Below, piece by piece: positions 52,855 to 61,798 of a stretch of 64,000 nucleotides of DNA. The stretch spans positions 2,377,227 through 2,441,226 of the forward strand of contig NZ_CP101161.1 of NCBI RefSeq assembly GCF_024298865.1. Direction: 5' to 3'. Each line of letters opens with the position of its first letter. The first letter of the stretch is position 1. Position numbers and translations under genes: made by a program. The notes beneath the pieces were generated by a model. It was not told where the DNA came from and ran no database searches. It was given only the letters and a program-made list of their open reading frames with translations. The stretch comes from Halorarius halobius (lineage in GTDB: Archaea; Halobacteriota; Halobacteria; Halobacteriales; Haloarculaceae).

Positions 52855-53390
52855 TCCGCAGTCAGTTCGACGCTCTCCTCCCGTTCGACCACCTCGGCCG
52901 GGTTGCCGACGACCGTCGCGCCCGCGGGCACGTCCTCGACGACCACGGCGCCGGCACCCACCTTCGCGTCCTCGCCGACGGTGATGTCGCCCACGAGCGT
53001 CGCGTTCGCGCCCAGGGTGACGCCGTCCTCGACGGTCGGGTGACGCTTCACGCGCTCGCTAGAGGCGCCGCCGAGCGTGACGCCGTGGTACATGTTCACG
53101 TCGTCGCCGAGTTCGGCCGTCTCGCCGACGACGACGCCCATCCCGTGGTCGACGAACACTCGGCGGCCGACGGTCGCGGCGGGGTGTATCTCGATGCCGG
53201 TCAGCCCGCGGACGAGTTGCGAGACGAGACGCGCGGTGAACTGGTGGCCCCGCTCCCACAGGGGGTTGCAGACGTAGACGTGGAGCCAGACGGCGTACAG
53301 GCCGGGGTACAGGAGCGCCTCGGCGACTGAGCCGGCGGCGGGGTCGGTTTCGAGTGCGGTGCGAACGTCCTCGTGGAGTCTGTCGAACAT
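52851..53390 (-). CDS. cysE: Serine O-acetyltransferase CysE
   Basis: A 179-residue left-handed beta-helix acetyltransferase making O-acetylserine, the cysteine precursor. Start MFDRLHEDVRTALETDPAAG, then GIEIHPAATVGRRVFVDHGM, VVVGETAELGDDVNMYHGVT and LGGASSERVKRHPTVEDGVT (catalytic His and Asp region). The shorter start than bacterial CysE is typical of the EpsC/short group. ATG 53390 was chosen over an upstream ATG whose extra 38 residues are not family-like. Confidence 0.92.
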   Translation of the reverse strand: MFDRLHEDVRTALETDPAAGSVAEALLYPGLYAVWLHVYVCNPLWERGHQFTARLVSQLVRGLTGIEIHPAATVGRRVFVDHGMGVVVGETAELGDDVNMYHGVTLGGASSERVKRHPTVEDGVTLGANATLVGDITVGEDAKVGAGAVVVEDVPAGATVVGNPAEVVEREESVELTAD

Positions 53391-53632
53391 GGTGCTGTCG
53401 TCGAGTGGGGCAGTGAGCAGGCGAGCTATCGGCCGAGAAGGAGTCTCAACGACAGCAACAGCCGCCAGCCGTGCCGTGGGCTGGCTGACGAACGGGGCGA
53501 CCACCGGACCGTTCGGGGGCGGTCAGCATACCTACGACTGGGCCAGCGTCGAGGTAAAAGCTGTCGGTGCTCGCACGGACGCCGCCCAACGTCGACCCAA
53601 TCTATACGGTGTCGCTCCGGCTACTGGTACCG

Positions 53633-54604
53633 ATGCGCGCAGTACGCTACCGGGAGGCTGGCGGTCCCGAGGTGTTACAGGTCGAGGAGACGGAGCGGCC
53701 GACCCCCGGGCCGGGCGAGGTGCTGGTCGCGGTCCGCGCGGCCAGCGTCAACCCAATCGACGCGATACTCCGGGCGTCGGTGCCGCCGGACGGTCCGCGG
53801 ACGACGGGGTCGGACGTGGCGGGCGTCGTCGAGTCGGTCGGTCCCGGCGTCGACGACATCGCGGTCGGCGACCGGGTGGTCGCCACCGGCCTGCACAACA
53901 CCGACGACGCTGGCGGGTCGTTCGCGGAGTACGCCACCGTGCCGACCCACCTGCTCGCGCCGCTTCCCGACGGCGTGAGTTTCGAGGCCGGTGCGGCCGT
54001 CGCACTCGTCGGGGTCACCGCGTGGCGCGCGTTCGTCCACCACGGGAGGCTCGAACCCGGACAGCGGGTGCTCGTCCACGGCGGCAACGGCGGTCTCGGT
54101 CACGTCGCCGTCCAGTTGGCGGACGCGATGGGGGCCTCGGCGGTGGCGACTGCACGGGCCGAACACCACGAGCGAGTCCGCGAGTTCGGCGCCGACGCCG
54201 TCGTCGATTACGGGCGCGAGGACCTCGCGGCGGCGGTGCTGGATGCGGGCGACCCCGTCGACGTCGTTCTCGACCACATGCCCGACCGGTACGCCGGCGC
54301 CGACGTCGAGGTGGCGGCGTTCGGCGGGAGCGTGGTCGTCGTCGCCGGTGACGAGGCGACGTTTCCGGACGTGGCCGCCGCGCGGGGGAAGGAACTCGCG
54401 GTCCACTGGATGAGCATGTCGAATCTCGTCACACACCCCGAGTTGCCCGACATCGGCCCGATTCTGGAGCGGTTCGGGCGATTGCTCGAAGAAGGTCGCA
54501 TCGAGGTGGCGATCGACCGGACGGTGTCGCTGGAGGAGGGCGACGAGGCACATCGGGTCGTGATGGAGGAGAGCGTCGTCGGGAAAGTGGTCGTCGTGCC
54601 GTGA
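53633..54604 (+). CDS. Zinc-independent quinone oxidoreductase / MDR family alcohol dehydrogenase
   Basis: A 323-residue medium-chain dehydrogenase/reductase. MRAVRYREAGGPEVLQVEET and PGPGEVLVAVRAASVNPIDA start the catalytic domain; the NADPH fold is GQRVLVHGGNGGLGHVAVQL. The catalytic zinc Cys/His are absent, so it is a quinone- or enone-reductase type (QOR). RIEVAIDRTVSLEEGDEAHR ends the domain. TATA-like atctatac lies 26-33 bp before the ATG. Substrate unknown. Confidence 0.88.
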   Translation: MRAVRYREAGGPEVLQVEETERPTPGPGEVLVAVRAASVNPIDAILRASVPPDGPRTTGSDVAGVVESVGPGVDDIAVGDRVVATGLHNTDDAGGSFAEYATVPTHLLAPLPDGVSFEAGAAVALVGVTAWRAFVHHGRLEPGQRVLVHGGNGGLGHVAVQLADAMGASAVATARAEHHERVREFGADAVVDYGREDLAAAVLDAGDPVDVVLDHMPDRYAGADVEVAAFGGSVVVVAGDEATFPDVAAARGKELAVHWMSMSNLVTHPELPDIGPILERFGRLLEEGRIEVAIDRTVSLEEGDEAHRVVMEESVVGKVVVVP

Positions 54605-54627
54605 ACTACGGGGAGACGGAGCATTCG

Positions 54628-54714
54628 CGCGAACGAAGTGAGCGCGGTTCGCGGACGCCGAGCGGAGCGAGGCGTCCGTAGCGGCGGCCGACTACCGCGC
54701 GCCTCCGGCGCGCG
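54628..54714. repeat. Three consecutive GC-rich inverted repeats
   Basis: In the convergent gap between the oxidoreductase and acyl-CoA dehydrogenase genes stand three perfect hairpins: CGCGAAC/GTTCGCG (54628-54634 with 54647-54653), GGACGCC/GGCGTCC (54653-54659 with 54671-54677, loop gagcggagcga) and CGCGCGCC/GGCGCGCG (54696-54703 with 54707-54714). The GAGCG-type loops recur elsewhere in the window. Likely transcript-end or mRNA-stability elements, or a REP-like family. Confidence 0.6.
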
Positions 54715-54773
54715 ACTGGAGGCCGACGCGCATATTTTCCACCAGTTTTGCCGGCGGGGGCCGGACCCCCCTG

Positions 54774-54790
54774 TCGCGCAAAAAGTGGTT
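54774..54790 (-). terminator. Probable terminator of the first acyl-CoA dehydrogenase gene
   Basis: On the minus strand the sequence at the gene end reads AACCACTTTTTGCGCGA, a T5 tract just beyond the stop codon, with the core shared by the XapX terminator. Confidence 0.55.
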
Positions 54791-55944
54791 TAGAAGCCCT
54801 TGCCCTGGAGTTCGCGGGCGATGACGTTCTTCTGAATCTCCGTCGTCCCTTCGTAAATCTGGGTGATTTTGGCGTCACGGTAGAAGCGTTCGACGTCGAA
54901 GTCGTTGACGTAGCCCGACCCACCGTGAATCTGGACGGCTTCGTTCGCCACGTCGACGGCGACCCGCGAGGCGTACTCCTTCGCCATCGACGCCAGCGTC
55001 GTCAGCTGTTCGTCCTTGTTGGAGACGGACCACGCGGACTTCCGGGTGAGCTGGCGGGCGGCCTCGATGTTGGTGTGCATCTCCGCGAGTTTGTGCTGGA
55101 TGGCCTGGAACTCGCCGATGGGACGGTCGAACTGCTCGCGCTCCTGCGAGTAGTCGAGCGCGCGCTCGGCGGCGCCCTTGGCGATACCGACCGCCTGCGC
55201 GGCGACCCCGGTGCGCGTCTCGTCGAAGAACTGCATCTGCTGGAGGAAGCCCATGCCGCGGGTGCCGACGAGGTTCTCCTCGGGCACCCGCACGTCGTCG
55301 AGGATGAGTTCGGCGGTGTCCGAGGCACGAATGCCGAGCTTGCCCGTTATCTTGTCGGCGGTGAACCCGTCGCGGTCGGATTCGACGATGATCTGTGAGA
55401 AGCCGTTGTAGCGGCCGTCGGCGTCGGGGTCCGTCTGACACAGCACGACGAAGTAGTCACCGACCGAGCCGTTGGTGATCCACATCTTGTTGCCGTTGAC
55501 GACCCACTCGTCGCCGTCCTTCTCGGCCTGCGTGGACACCGAGGAGACGTCGGAGCCGGTGTCCGGTTCGGAGATGGCCGCGCCCATGATGGCGTCGCCC
55601 GAGGCGATGGGAGCGAGATACTCCTCCTTCTGCTCGTCGGTGCCGTACTCCATGATGGCCTCGCCGCCGAAGCCGGTCGACGTGAGACACAGGCCGATGC
55701 CCGGGTCCGCGGCGAACAGTTCCTCGATGATGATGGAGAGGTCGAGCGTCGAGTAGCCGGCGCCCCCGTACTCGATGGGAATCTGCGCGCCCAGCAGACC
55801 CATGTCGGCGGCCTTGTCGACGACGTCGTGGGGGTACTTCTCCTCGACGTCGTACTCCTTGGCGACCGGCTTGACCTCGTTCTCCGCGAACCGCTGAACC
55901 TCCTGTTTCAGTTGCTCCTGTTCGTCGGACAGCTCGAAGTCCAT
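54790..55944 (-). CDS. Acyl-CoA dehydrogenase (copy 1)
   Basis: A 384-residue flavoenzyme introducing the 2,3-double bond into acyl-CoA. MDFELSDEQEQLKQEVQRFA starts it; GAAISEPDTGSDVSSVSTQA and [18 protein letters not shown] bind FAD/substrate; the catalytic-Glu region is [20 protein letters not shown] (TTEIQ). [20 protein letters not shown] is the start of the family core. Chain-length preference cannot be read. About 75-80% identical by eye to the second copy upstream on the same strand. A TATA-like ttatgtag lies 24-31 bp upstream. Confidence 0.94.
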   Translation of the reverse strand: MDFELSDEQEQLKQEVQRFAENEVKPVAKEYDVEEKYPHDVVDKAADMGLLGAQIPIEYGGAGYSTLDLSIIIEELFAADPGIGLCLTSTGFGGEAIMEYGTDEQKEEYLAPIASGDAIMGAAISEPDTGSDVSSVSTQAEKDGDEWVVNGNKMWITNGSVGDYFVVLCQTDPDADGRYNGFSQIIVESDRDGFTADKITGKLGIRASDTAELILDDVRVPEENLVGTRGMGFLQQMQFFDETRTGVAAQAVGIAKGAAERALDYSQEREQFDRPIGEFQAIQHKLAEMHTNIEAARQLTRKSAWSVSNKDEQLTTLASMAKEYASRVAVDVANEAVQIHGGSGYVNDFDVERFYRDAKITQIYEGTTEIQKNVIARELQGKGF

Positions 55945-55965
55945 ACCCCGAGCTTACGGTTGGAA

Positions 55966-55976
55966 CTACATAAACC
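55966..55976 (-). promoter_or_regulatory. TATA box of the first acyl-CoA dehydrogenase gene
   Basis: On the minus strand ggtttatgtag lies 22-32 bp before the ATG at 55944, so the transcript is expected to be leaderless and separate from copy 2. Confidence 0.6.
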
Positions 55977-56215
55977 CATTTCTTCCTAACGTCGTTATCC
56001 GCCGGCGACAGCCGCGCTAACGCTGGAAGCGCAGTTTCGGAACCCGGGGGATTTTGTTTAACTACGGGTGATGCCCGGTTGCTTTAAGTCCGCGTCGCTC
56101 CACCCGTGGGCTCCGGCGGCGTGGTGTGGTGTATATAAACAAGGGGCGGCGCGTGGTCCGGTCGGGACGGAGCATCCACGTGAGCGGAGCGAGCGCCACG
56201 CTCGTAGAACGTGGG

Positions 56216-57370
56216 TTAGAAGCCCTTGCCCTGGAGTTCGCGGGCGATGATGTTCTTCTGAATTTCGGTGGTGCCCTCGTAGATTTGAGTAATTTTGGCG
56301 TCACGGTAGAAGCGCTCGACGTCGAAGTCGTTGACGTAGCCCGACCCGCCGTGAATCTGGACGGCCTCGTTGGCCACGTCGACGGCGATGCGGGAGGCGT
56401 ACTCCTTCGCCATCGACGCGAGTTTGGTTATTTGGCCGTCGGTGTTCTCGACCGACCACGCGCTCTTGTACGTCAGCATCCGCGCGGCCTCTATCTTCGT
56501 GTGCATGTCCGCGAGTTTGTGCTGGATGGCCTGGAACTCGCCGATGGGGCGGCCGAACTGCTCGCGCTCCTGGGCGTACTCCAGGGCGCGCTCGGCGGCG
56601 CCCTTGGCGATGCCGACGCCCTGGGCCGCGACGCCCGTCCGGGTGGCGTCGAAGAACTGCATCTGCTGGAGGAACCCCATCCCCTGGGTGCCGACGAGGT
56701 TCTCCTCGGGTACCCGCACGTCGTCGAAGATGAGTTCGGCAGTATCGGACGCGCGAATACCGAGCTTGCCGGTGATTTTGTCCGCCTGGAACCCGTCGCG
56801 GTCGGACTCGACGATGATCTGTGAGAAGCCGTTGTAGCGGCCGTCGGCGTCGGGGTCCGTCTGACACAGCACGACGAAGAAGTCGCCGACGGTGCCGTTC
56901 GAAATCCACATCTTGTTGCCGTTGATGATCCACTCGTCGCCGTCCTTCTCCGCGCGGGTGGAGATGGAGGAGACGTCCGAGCCGGCGTGGGGTTCGGAGA
57001 TGGCCGCACCCGAGACCGCGTCGCCTTTGGCCACGTCGGGGAGGTACTCCTCCTTCTGCTCGTCGGTGCCGAACTCCATGATTGCCTCACAGCCGAAGCC
57101 CGACGCGAGGATGCAGAACCCGATGCCGGGGTCGATGGAGAACAGCTCCTCCGCGACGATCATGTTGTCCAGCGGGGAGTAGCCCGCGCCGCCGTACTCG
57201 ACGGGGATGGACATGCCGGTCAGGCTCATCTCGGCGGCCTTGTCGACGATGTCGTGGGGGTACTTCTCCTCGACGTCGTACTCCTTGGCGTGCGGAAGAA
57301 CCTCGTTCTCGCCGAACCGGCGTACCTCCTGACGCATCTGCTCCTGCTCGTCCGTGAGTTCGAAATCCAT
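56216..57370 (-). CDS. Acyl-CoA dehydrogenase (copy 2)
   Basis: A 384-residue paralogue of copy 1, equal in length and collinear without gaps. It starts [60 protein letters not shown] and [20 protein letters not shown] keep the FAD site and catalytic Glu. Differences cluster in the first ~110 residues ([29 protein letters not shown]), near the substrate entrance, so the two may prefer different acyl chains. Upstream minus-strand AT box (aactatgg) about 20 bp from the start. Divergent from the hydroxyacyl-CoA dehydrogenase fusion. Confidence 0.94.
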   Translation of the reverse strand: MDFELTDEQEQMRQEVRRFGENEVLPHAKEYDVEEKYPHDIVDKAAEMSLTGMSIPVEYGGAGYSPLDNMIVAEELFSIDPGIGFCILASGFGCEAIMEFGTDEQKEEYLPDVAKGDAVSGAAISEPHAGSDVSSISTRAEKDGDEWIINGNKMWISNGTVGDFFVVLCQTDPDADGRYNGFSQIIVESDRDGFQADKITGKLGIRASDTAELIFDDVRVPEENLVGTQGMGFLQQMQFFDATRTGVAAQGVGIAKGAAERALEYAQEREQFGRPIGEFQAIQHKLADMHTKIEAARMLTYKSAWSVENTDGQITKLASMAKEYASRIAVDVANEAVQIHGGSGYVNDFDVERFYRDAKITQIYEGTTEIQKNIIARELQGKGF

Positions 57371-57502
57371 TCTACCGAACATCACGAACAATCCCCCATA
57401 GTTCTTCTCGTACGCGCAACGCCCGGAAACCGGTTCGAGCGGCCGCAAGCCCGGACGATACGGAAAGGTTGAAACCGACGCCAGCAGTCCGTTCGCGTGT
57501 TC

Positions 57503-59476
57503 ATGGAGTTCGACGACATCGAGACCGTCGCGGTGCTCGGCGCCGGGAACATGGGTCACGGCATCGCCGAGGTCGCCGCGCTCGCGGGCTACGAGGTGAA
57601 CCTGCGCGACATCAACGAGGAGTTCGTGCAGGACGGCTACGACCAGATAGAGTGGTCGCTCGAGAAGCTCGCGGACAAGGAGCGCATCACCGACGAGGAG
57701 GCCGACGCGGCGCTCGAACGGGTCACGCCGGTCGTCCCCGTCGAGGACGCCGTCTCCGAGGCGGACGTCGTCATCGAGGCCGTCCCCGAGAAGATGGAGA
57801 TAAAGAAGGACGTGTACGGCGAGGTCGAGGAGTACGCGCCCGACGAGGCCATCTTCGCCACTAACACCTCCTCGCTCTCTATCACGGAGCTGTCGGAGGT
57901 CACCGACCGGCCCGAGCAGTTCTGTGGGATGCATTTCTTCAACCCGCCGGTCCGGATGCAGCTCGTCGAGGTCATCTCCGGGGAACACACCGCCGAGGAG
58001 ACGCTCGACGCCGTCGAACAGCTCTCGGAGGCGTTCGGCAAGACGCCGGTCCGGGTCCGCAAGGACTCGCCCGGCTTCATCGTCAACCGCATCCTCGTGC
58101 CGCTGATGAACGAGGCCTGCTGGATGGTCTCGAACGACGACGCCACCGTCGCGGAGGTCGACTCCACGACGAAGTTCGACATGGGCCTGCCGATGGGCGC
58201 GTTCGAACTCGGCGACCAGGTCGGCAACGACGTCACCTACCACGTCCTCGAGTATCTCCACGAGGTGCTGGGCGAGGCGTACGAGCCGGCTCCGTTCCTC
58301 GAGGAGACGGTCGAGGCCGAGAAGTACGGCAAGAAGACCGGCGAGGGGTTCTACGACTACGAGGACGGCGACGGTGCTGACGTCCCCACCGACGCGGGTA
58401 GCGAGGATATCAAGCTCCGGCTCGCGGCCGTGATGGCCAACGAGGTCGGCAACCTCGTCGAGAACGACGTCTCGAACCCGGGCGACATCGACGAGGCCGT
58501 GATGCTCGGCGCCGGCTTCCCGGACGGCCCCGCCAAGATGGCCGACGACGTGGGCGTCGAGCGGCTCGTCGAGACGCTGGAGGAGCTCCACGAGGAGACC
58601 GGCCACCCGCGCTTCGAGGTCAGCGACGCGCTCCGTGCGGCCGCCGACGAGGGCGGCTTCCACGGCGGCGAGGACGGCGACGACGACGGTGTGGAGTTCA
58701 CCAACATCGAGGTCGAGTACCCCGGCGACATGGTCGGCCACATCGTGCTCTCTCGCGAGGCCCGGATGAACACCATCAACCCGGACATGCTCGGCGAAAT
58801 CGAGGAGGCCATCGAGCTGTTCGAGGACGACGACGACGTGCGCGGCATCCTCATCACGGGGAAGGGCGACCGCGCCTTCTCGGCGGGCGCCGACGTCACC
58901 TCGATGGCCTCGTCGGCGGAGCCGCTCGACGCCATCGAACTGTCGAAGCAGGGTCAGTCGACGTTCGGCCGCCTCGAGGAGTCGCCGCTCCCGACGCTGG
59001 CGGCCATCGACGGGTTCGCCCTCGGCGGCGGGTTCGAGCTGGCGATGTGCTGTGACATGCGGCTCGCCTCCGAGCGGTCGGAGCTCGGTCTGCCCGAACA
59101 CAACCTCGGGCTCCTGCCGGGCTGGGGCGGCACCCAGCGGCTCCAGCGGCTCGTCGGCATGTCCCGCGCGAAGGAGATCATCTTCACTGCCGAGCGGTTC
59201 GACGCCGACACGATGTACGACTACAACGTCGTCAACGAGGTCGTCGCCAACGACGAGTTCGAAGAGCGCGCCCACGAACTCGCCGCGGACCTCGCCGGCG
59301 GCCCGCCGGTCTCCCGGAAGCTGACGAAGCGCGCGATGCATCGCGGCTGGGAGGACACCGAGGCCGGCCTCGAACTCGAGTCCCAGGCGTTCGGCCACCT
59401 CATCAACACGGACGACCTCATGACCGGCATCACCGCGTTCATGGGCGACCACGAACCCGAGTTCGAAGGGAAGTAA
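57503..59476 (+). CDS. 3-Hydroxyacyl-CoA dehydrogenase / enoyl-CoA hydratase fusion
   Basis: A 657-residue bifunctional beta-oxidation enzyme with dehydrogenase first, the reverse of bacterial FadB. Residues ~1-290: [20 protein letters not shown] (NAD), [40 protein letters not shown]. Residues ~295-380 are the second dehydrogenase helix domain. Residues ~400-657: hydratase with [40 protein letters not shown] and [20 protein letters not shown] (catalytic Glu pair). ATG 57503 is chosen; an in-frame GTG at 57497 is possible. Confidence 0.93.
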   Translation: MEFDDIETVAVLGAGNMGHGIAEVAALAGYEVNLRDINEEFVQDGYDQIEWSLEKLADKERITDEEADAALERVTPVVPVEDAVSEADVVIEAVPEKMEIKKDVYGEVEEYAPDEAIFATNTSSLSITELSEVTDRPEQFCGMHFFNPPVRMQLVEVISGEHTAEETLDAVEQLSEAFGKTPVRVRKDSPGFIVNRILVPLMNEACWMVSNDDATVAEVDSTTKFDMGLPMGAFELGDQVGNDVTYHVLEYLHEVLGEAYEPAPFLEETVEAEKYGKKTGEGFYDYEDGDGADVPTDAGSEDIKLRLAAVMANEVGNLVENDVSNPGDIDEAVMLGAGFPDGPAKMADDVGVERLVETLEELHEETGHPRFEVSDALRAAADEGGFHGGEDGDDDGVEFTNIEVEYPGDMVGHIVLSREARMNTINPDMLGEIEEAIELFEDDDDVRGILITGKGDRAFSAGADVTSMASSAEPLDAIELSKQGQSTFGRLEESPLPTLAAIDGFALGGGFELAMCCDMRLASERSELGLPEHNLGLLPGWGGTQRLQRLVGMSRAKEIIFTAERFDADTMYDYNVVNEVVANDEFEERAHELAADLAGGPPVSRKLTKRAMHRGWEDTEAGLELESQAFGHLINTDDLMTGITAFMGDHEPEFEGK

Positions 59477-59559
59477 CGCGGGGGGCTCCCCCGTGAGCGG
59501 CTGACGAACGCACCGCGGAACGGAACGCTTATACGATTTTCGTGGAAACGTCGGAGTGC

Positions 59560-59634
<75 letters not shown>

Positions 59635-59704
59635 TCCGTAATCGAGTCTTTTCAGAAGCTCTCTAGCAGTTTTAGGGAATTTCTGACGTTTCGAGGTGGT
59701 CAAC

Positions 59705-59776
59705 ATGAGCTCCGTCGAGCGCGACGTCGAGGCGTTCCTCGACCACTACCGTGGCACCTTCTCGCTCGAAGCGTAG
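59705..59776 (+). pseudogene. Short ORF remnant in the island
   Basis: A 23-codon frame MSSVERDVEAFLDHYRGTFS then LEA and a TAG. It begins like an ordinary haloarchaeal helix and stops abruptly; the region upstream (59640-59700) is AT-rich for this genome and contains promoter-like stretches. It may be the truncated 5' end of a gene lost from the element. Identity unknown. Confidence 0.3.
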
Positions 59777-59827
59777 CTCCGAGGGCGGAGGACGGTCGAC
59801 TGGTTCTGAAGCCCTCCAGAGAAGCGG

Positions 59828-60229
59828 CTATCGGTACGTTTCGACCGTGACACCGGGGATGTTCCCGAAGTGGCTGTCGCTGGCGAGGACGGGCTCGTCG
59901 CGCTCGAGGGCGGTCGCCGCGATGGCCGCGTCCCCCTTCCCGATTCCGGGTCCGTCGTCGCCGTCGGCCATGCGTTCGCCGAGGAGCCGTCCCGCACGGC
60001 GGGAGATGCTTGGAGTCATATCTACCAGCGGGTAGGAATCGAGAACGGCCTCGACACGCTGGCGTTCCTTCTGCGTGTTTGCCACCTTCCCCACGCCGAT
60101 GTAGAGCTCCAGTACGGTCATCGCGGGGATGACCAGAGGGACGCCTTCGGCTTCGAGTTCCTGCTCCTTCGTGACGGCGCCGTCGACATCGTCGATGATG
60201 TCCAAGACGAAACTCGTGTCGACGATCAT
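59828..60229 (-). CDS. vapC: PIN-domain toxin (VapC-like)
   Basis: A 133-residue PIN ribonuclease. Metal-binding acidic residues are in the expected places: Asp4 (MIVDTSFVLDII), Glu41 (MTVLELYIGV), Asp100 (GIGKGDAAIAATAL) and Asp118 (LASDSHFG). VapC toxins cut tRNA or rRNA; the target is unknown. It overlaps the upstream antitoxin gene by 4 bp, the usual operon order antitoxin-toxin. Confidence 0.9.
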   Translation of the reverse strand: MIVDTSFVLDIIDDVDGAVTKEQELEAEGVPLVIPAMTVLELYIGVGKVANTQKERQRVEAVLDSYPLVDMTPSISRRAGRLLGERMADGDDGPGIGKGDAAIAATALERDEPVLASDSHFGNIPGVTVETYR

Positions 60230-60456
60230 TCGAACCGGTCCGCGACCTCGCGGGTCTCCTCGTGGTCCTGGGCGTCGGCCTCGTCGATGGCTTCCCGCAT
60301 CTCGCTCACTTGCTGGTCGTCGAAGACGTCGCGGAGATCGCGGAGCGACCGCCCGCCGATGAGTCGCTCGACGGCATCGCTGAACGACTCGTCGTCGCGC
60401 TTGTTCGCCTTGATGCGCTCGTAGACGTGGTCTTCGAGACGAATCTGATGCGACAT
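60226..60456 (-). CDS. vapB: VapB-like antitoxin (DUF7557-type)
   Basis: A 76-residue acidic protein. MSHQIRLEDHVYERIKANKR then DDESFSDAVERLIGGRSLRD: a short ribbon followed by a helix, a ribbon-helix-helix type DNA-binding start, and then a flexible acidic C-terminal part (VFDDQQVSEMREAIDEADAQ) that would wrap the toxin. The ATG at 60456 gives the short common start; an in-frame ATG upstream would read through the promoter region. The palindrome at 60522-60535 is a candidate operator. Confidence 0.85.
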   Translation of the reverse strand: MSHQIRLEDHVYERIKANKRDDESFSDAVERLIGGRSLRDLRDVFDDQQVSEMREAIDEADAQDHEETREVADRFE

Positions 60457-60521
60457 CCTTGTTGACAGCGTTGACGCCGCGGCGGGTTCAACATTTGGGT
60501 GATGACTGTGCTCGAAGAGAC

Positions 60522-60535
60522 CTACTAAATAGTAG
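60522..60535 (-). promoter_or_regulatory. Palindromic operator/TATA region upstream of vapB
   Basis: CTACTA-AA-TAGTAG is a perfect 6+6 dyad with a 2-bp spacer, and its minus strand contains tatttag, a TATA-like core, 66-79 bp before the vapB start. A VapB dimer (ribbon-helix-helix) would be expected to bind such a site and repress the operon. Confidence 0.55.
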
Positions 60536-60591
60536 TGAATCATCCTCCGAAGGTAGTGCCTCCGCTCGATTGGCCTAGCTCCCAGACGCCG

Positions 60592-60613
60592 AATCCCTGA
60601 CGGTGCATCCGTA
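60592..60613 (+). repeat. Direct repeat copy 2 (attR-like)
   Basis: Identical over 22 bp to 59619-59640 in the tRNA-Glu end. It is not part of an intact tRNA here: the preceding sequence has only a shortened remainder (ttggcct at 60570-60576). Confidence 0.8.
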
Positions 60614-60873
60614 CGTTTGTCACCTCCTGAGTCACGACGCCGGAGGTGTGGCCGTCGCCGCCGGCACGGGCGTCAGCGCGTTCGGGGGCCTCCAATAGGG
60701 GGAGGGGGGAACGTCCCCGTGCTACGAGCGCCCGCCCGTCGGCGGCCTCTCCCACGACCGACCGGGGCCACGAGGCCCACAGCGGCACCGACGCGCCCCG
60801 CGACCATACAGGAATTCGGCTACCTTTCCTGACCTGCCGAAACCTTGTTACCACGCCGCACACAACTGCGAGC
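60614..60873. other. Non-coding gap after the island
   Basis: Together with the vapB upstream region this makes a 417-bp gene-free stretch (60457-60873). The part after the repeat shows no clear gene on either strand: the minus-strand open frame across it is Arg/Gly/Ala-rich and crosses the direct repeat, so I reject it. Weak features: ggggaggggggaacgtccccgtg (an imperfect hairpin near 60700) and an AT run aaccttgttacc about 20-30 bp before the next gene, a possible TATA region. Confidence 0.4.
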
Positions 60874-61050
60874 ATGGCAGAGCGTCAGCGCTCCGTTCCA
60901 CTCGAGCACGTCGCGCCAGTCTACGTCGAGTCGGAGGACGGCTACGTCAACGTCCAGCAGGGCCACGGCGACCACACGCTGTACACGCCCGACGAAGTTC
61001 GGGAGCTAGCCGAGGAGCTACTGGACGCGGCCGACGACGCGGAACGCTGA
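60874..61050 (+). CDS. Small acidic protein (58 residues)
   Basis: MAERQRSVPLEHVAPVYVES then EDGYVNVQQGHGDHTLYTPD and EVRELAEELLDAADDAER. A beta part followed by a helix; YTPDEVRELAEELLDAAD resembles the C-terminal helix seen in several small haloarchaeal proteins. No family is certain. It lies just outside the island and before Hsp20. Confidence 0.62.
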   Translation: MAERQRSVPLEHVAPVYVESEDGYVNVQQGHGDHTLYTPDEVRELAEELLDAADDAER

Positions 61051-61080
61051 GGGCGACGAGCTAACACGATTCTCGCGATG

Positions 61081-61086
61081 TTTAAC
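61081..61086 (+). promoter_or_regulatory. TATA box of the hsp20 gene
   Basis: tttaac lies 38-43 bp before the Hsp20 ATG in an otherwise GC-rich stretch, giving a short leader of ten or so bases. Confidence 0.5.
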
Positions 61087-61123
61087 TCCTGAGACGTCGT
61101 CTTAGTGGTCGGTGAAACTACCG

Positions 61124-61555
61124 ATGGCAACCCGACGATACCCGTTCGACATGTTCGACGAGATGGAACGCTTCGTAGAGCAGATGCGCCGCTCGATGTA
61201 CGAGGGCGTCGACGACGTACGCTCGATGGCCGGCATGGGCGACGCCCACGTCTCCATCGAGGAGGGCGACGAGGGGTACGCCGTCGTCGTCGACATGCCC
61301 GGCTTCGAAAAGGACGAGATCGACCTCCGCTTCGACGAAGGACACCTGCTCGTGGAGGCGGTCCACGAAGTGACCCACGAGTCGCCCGTCGGGTCGCTGT
61401 CTCGCTCGCGGCACGTCCACGAGCGCGTGTCCGTCCCGGGCGATGTCGTCGTCGACGACATCGAGGCAACCTACCGCAACGGCGTCCTCGAAATCGTCGT
61501 CCCGACGCTCGACTCGCCCGGCGAGGACGACGGCAACCGTATCGACATCGAGTGA
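61124..61555 (+). CDS. Hsp20/alpha-crystallin small heat-shock protein
   Basis: A 143-residue ATP-independent chaperone. The alpha-crystallin domain runs from VSIEEGDEGYAVVVDMPGFE (residues ~40-60) through DEIDLRFDEGHLLVEAVHEV and SRSRHVHERVSVPGDVVVDD to IEATYRNGVLEIVVPTLD, with the conserved GVLxxxxP. N-terminal RRYPFDMFDEMERFVEQMRR is the oligomerisation helix; a C-terminal I-x-I is seen in DGNRIDIE. An in-frame GTG at 61112 could add four residues. Confidence 0.92.
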   Translation: MATRRYPFDMFDEMERFVEQMRRSMYEGVDDVRSMAGMGDAHVSIEEGDEGYAVVVDMPGFEKDEIDLRFDEGHLLVEAVHEVTHESPVGSLSRSRHVHERVSVPGDVVVDDIEATYRNGVLEIVVPTLDSPGEDDGNRIDIE

Positions 61556-61584
61556 TTCCGCTCGTGTCGCGGGAGCGAAGGATG

Positions 61585-61675
61585 CACCCGCCAGAAGCGT
61601 GACGCGAGTGGGCGGAGCGGAGGGACGGAGCGAATGGGCGGAGCGGATGGACGGAGAGAGAAGCGAGCGGATTGG
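61585..61675. repeat. Degenerate GGAGCGGA/GAGCGAA repeat tract
   Basis: The gap after hsp20 has tandem-like units: ggcggagcggagggacggag, cgaatgggcggagcggatgg, acggagagagaagcgagcgg. The unit spacing is 8-15 bp and irregular. Several other gaps contain shorter GAGCGRAGCGAG stretches. There is no coding sense in either strand. Confidence 0.5.
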
Positions 61676-61798
61676 GAGTGGACGCATCTGTCGCCCCTCC
61701 GCCCATGGTGACGGGCCGCGCCACCGCGGCGGTGCTGTTTTCGCGGACACGGTACGCATATTGAAGTCCCCACCGGGCGCACACCACGGCCAACGACC

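Noticed and set aside
60540..60875. 111-residue minus-strand frame after the island
   Set aside because: It is Arg/Gly/Ala-rich with no motif, and its frame covers the direct repeat and the vapBC upstream region.
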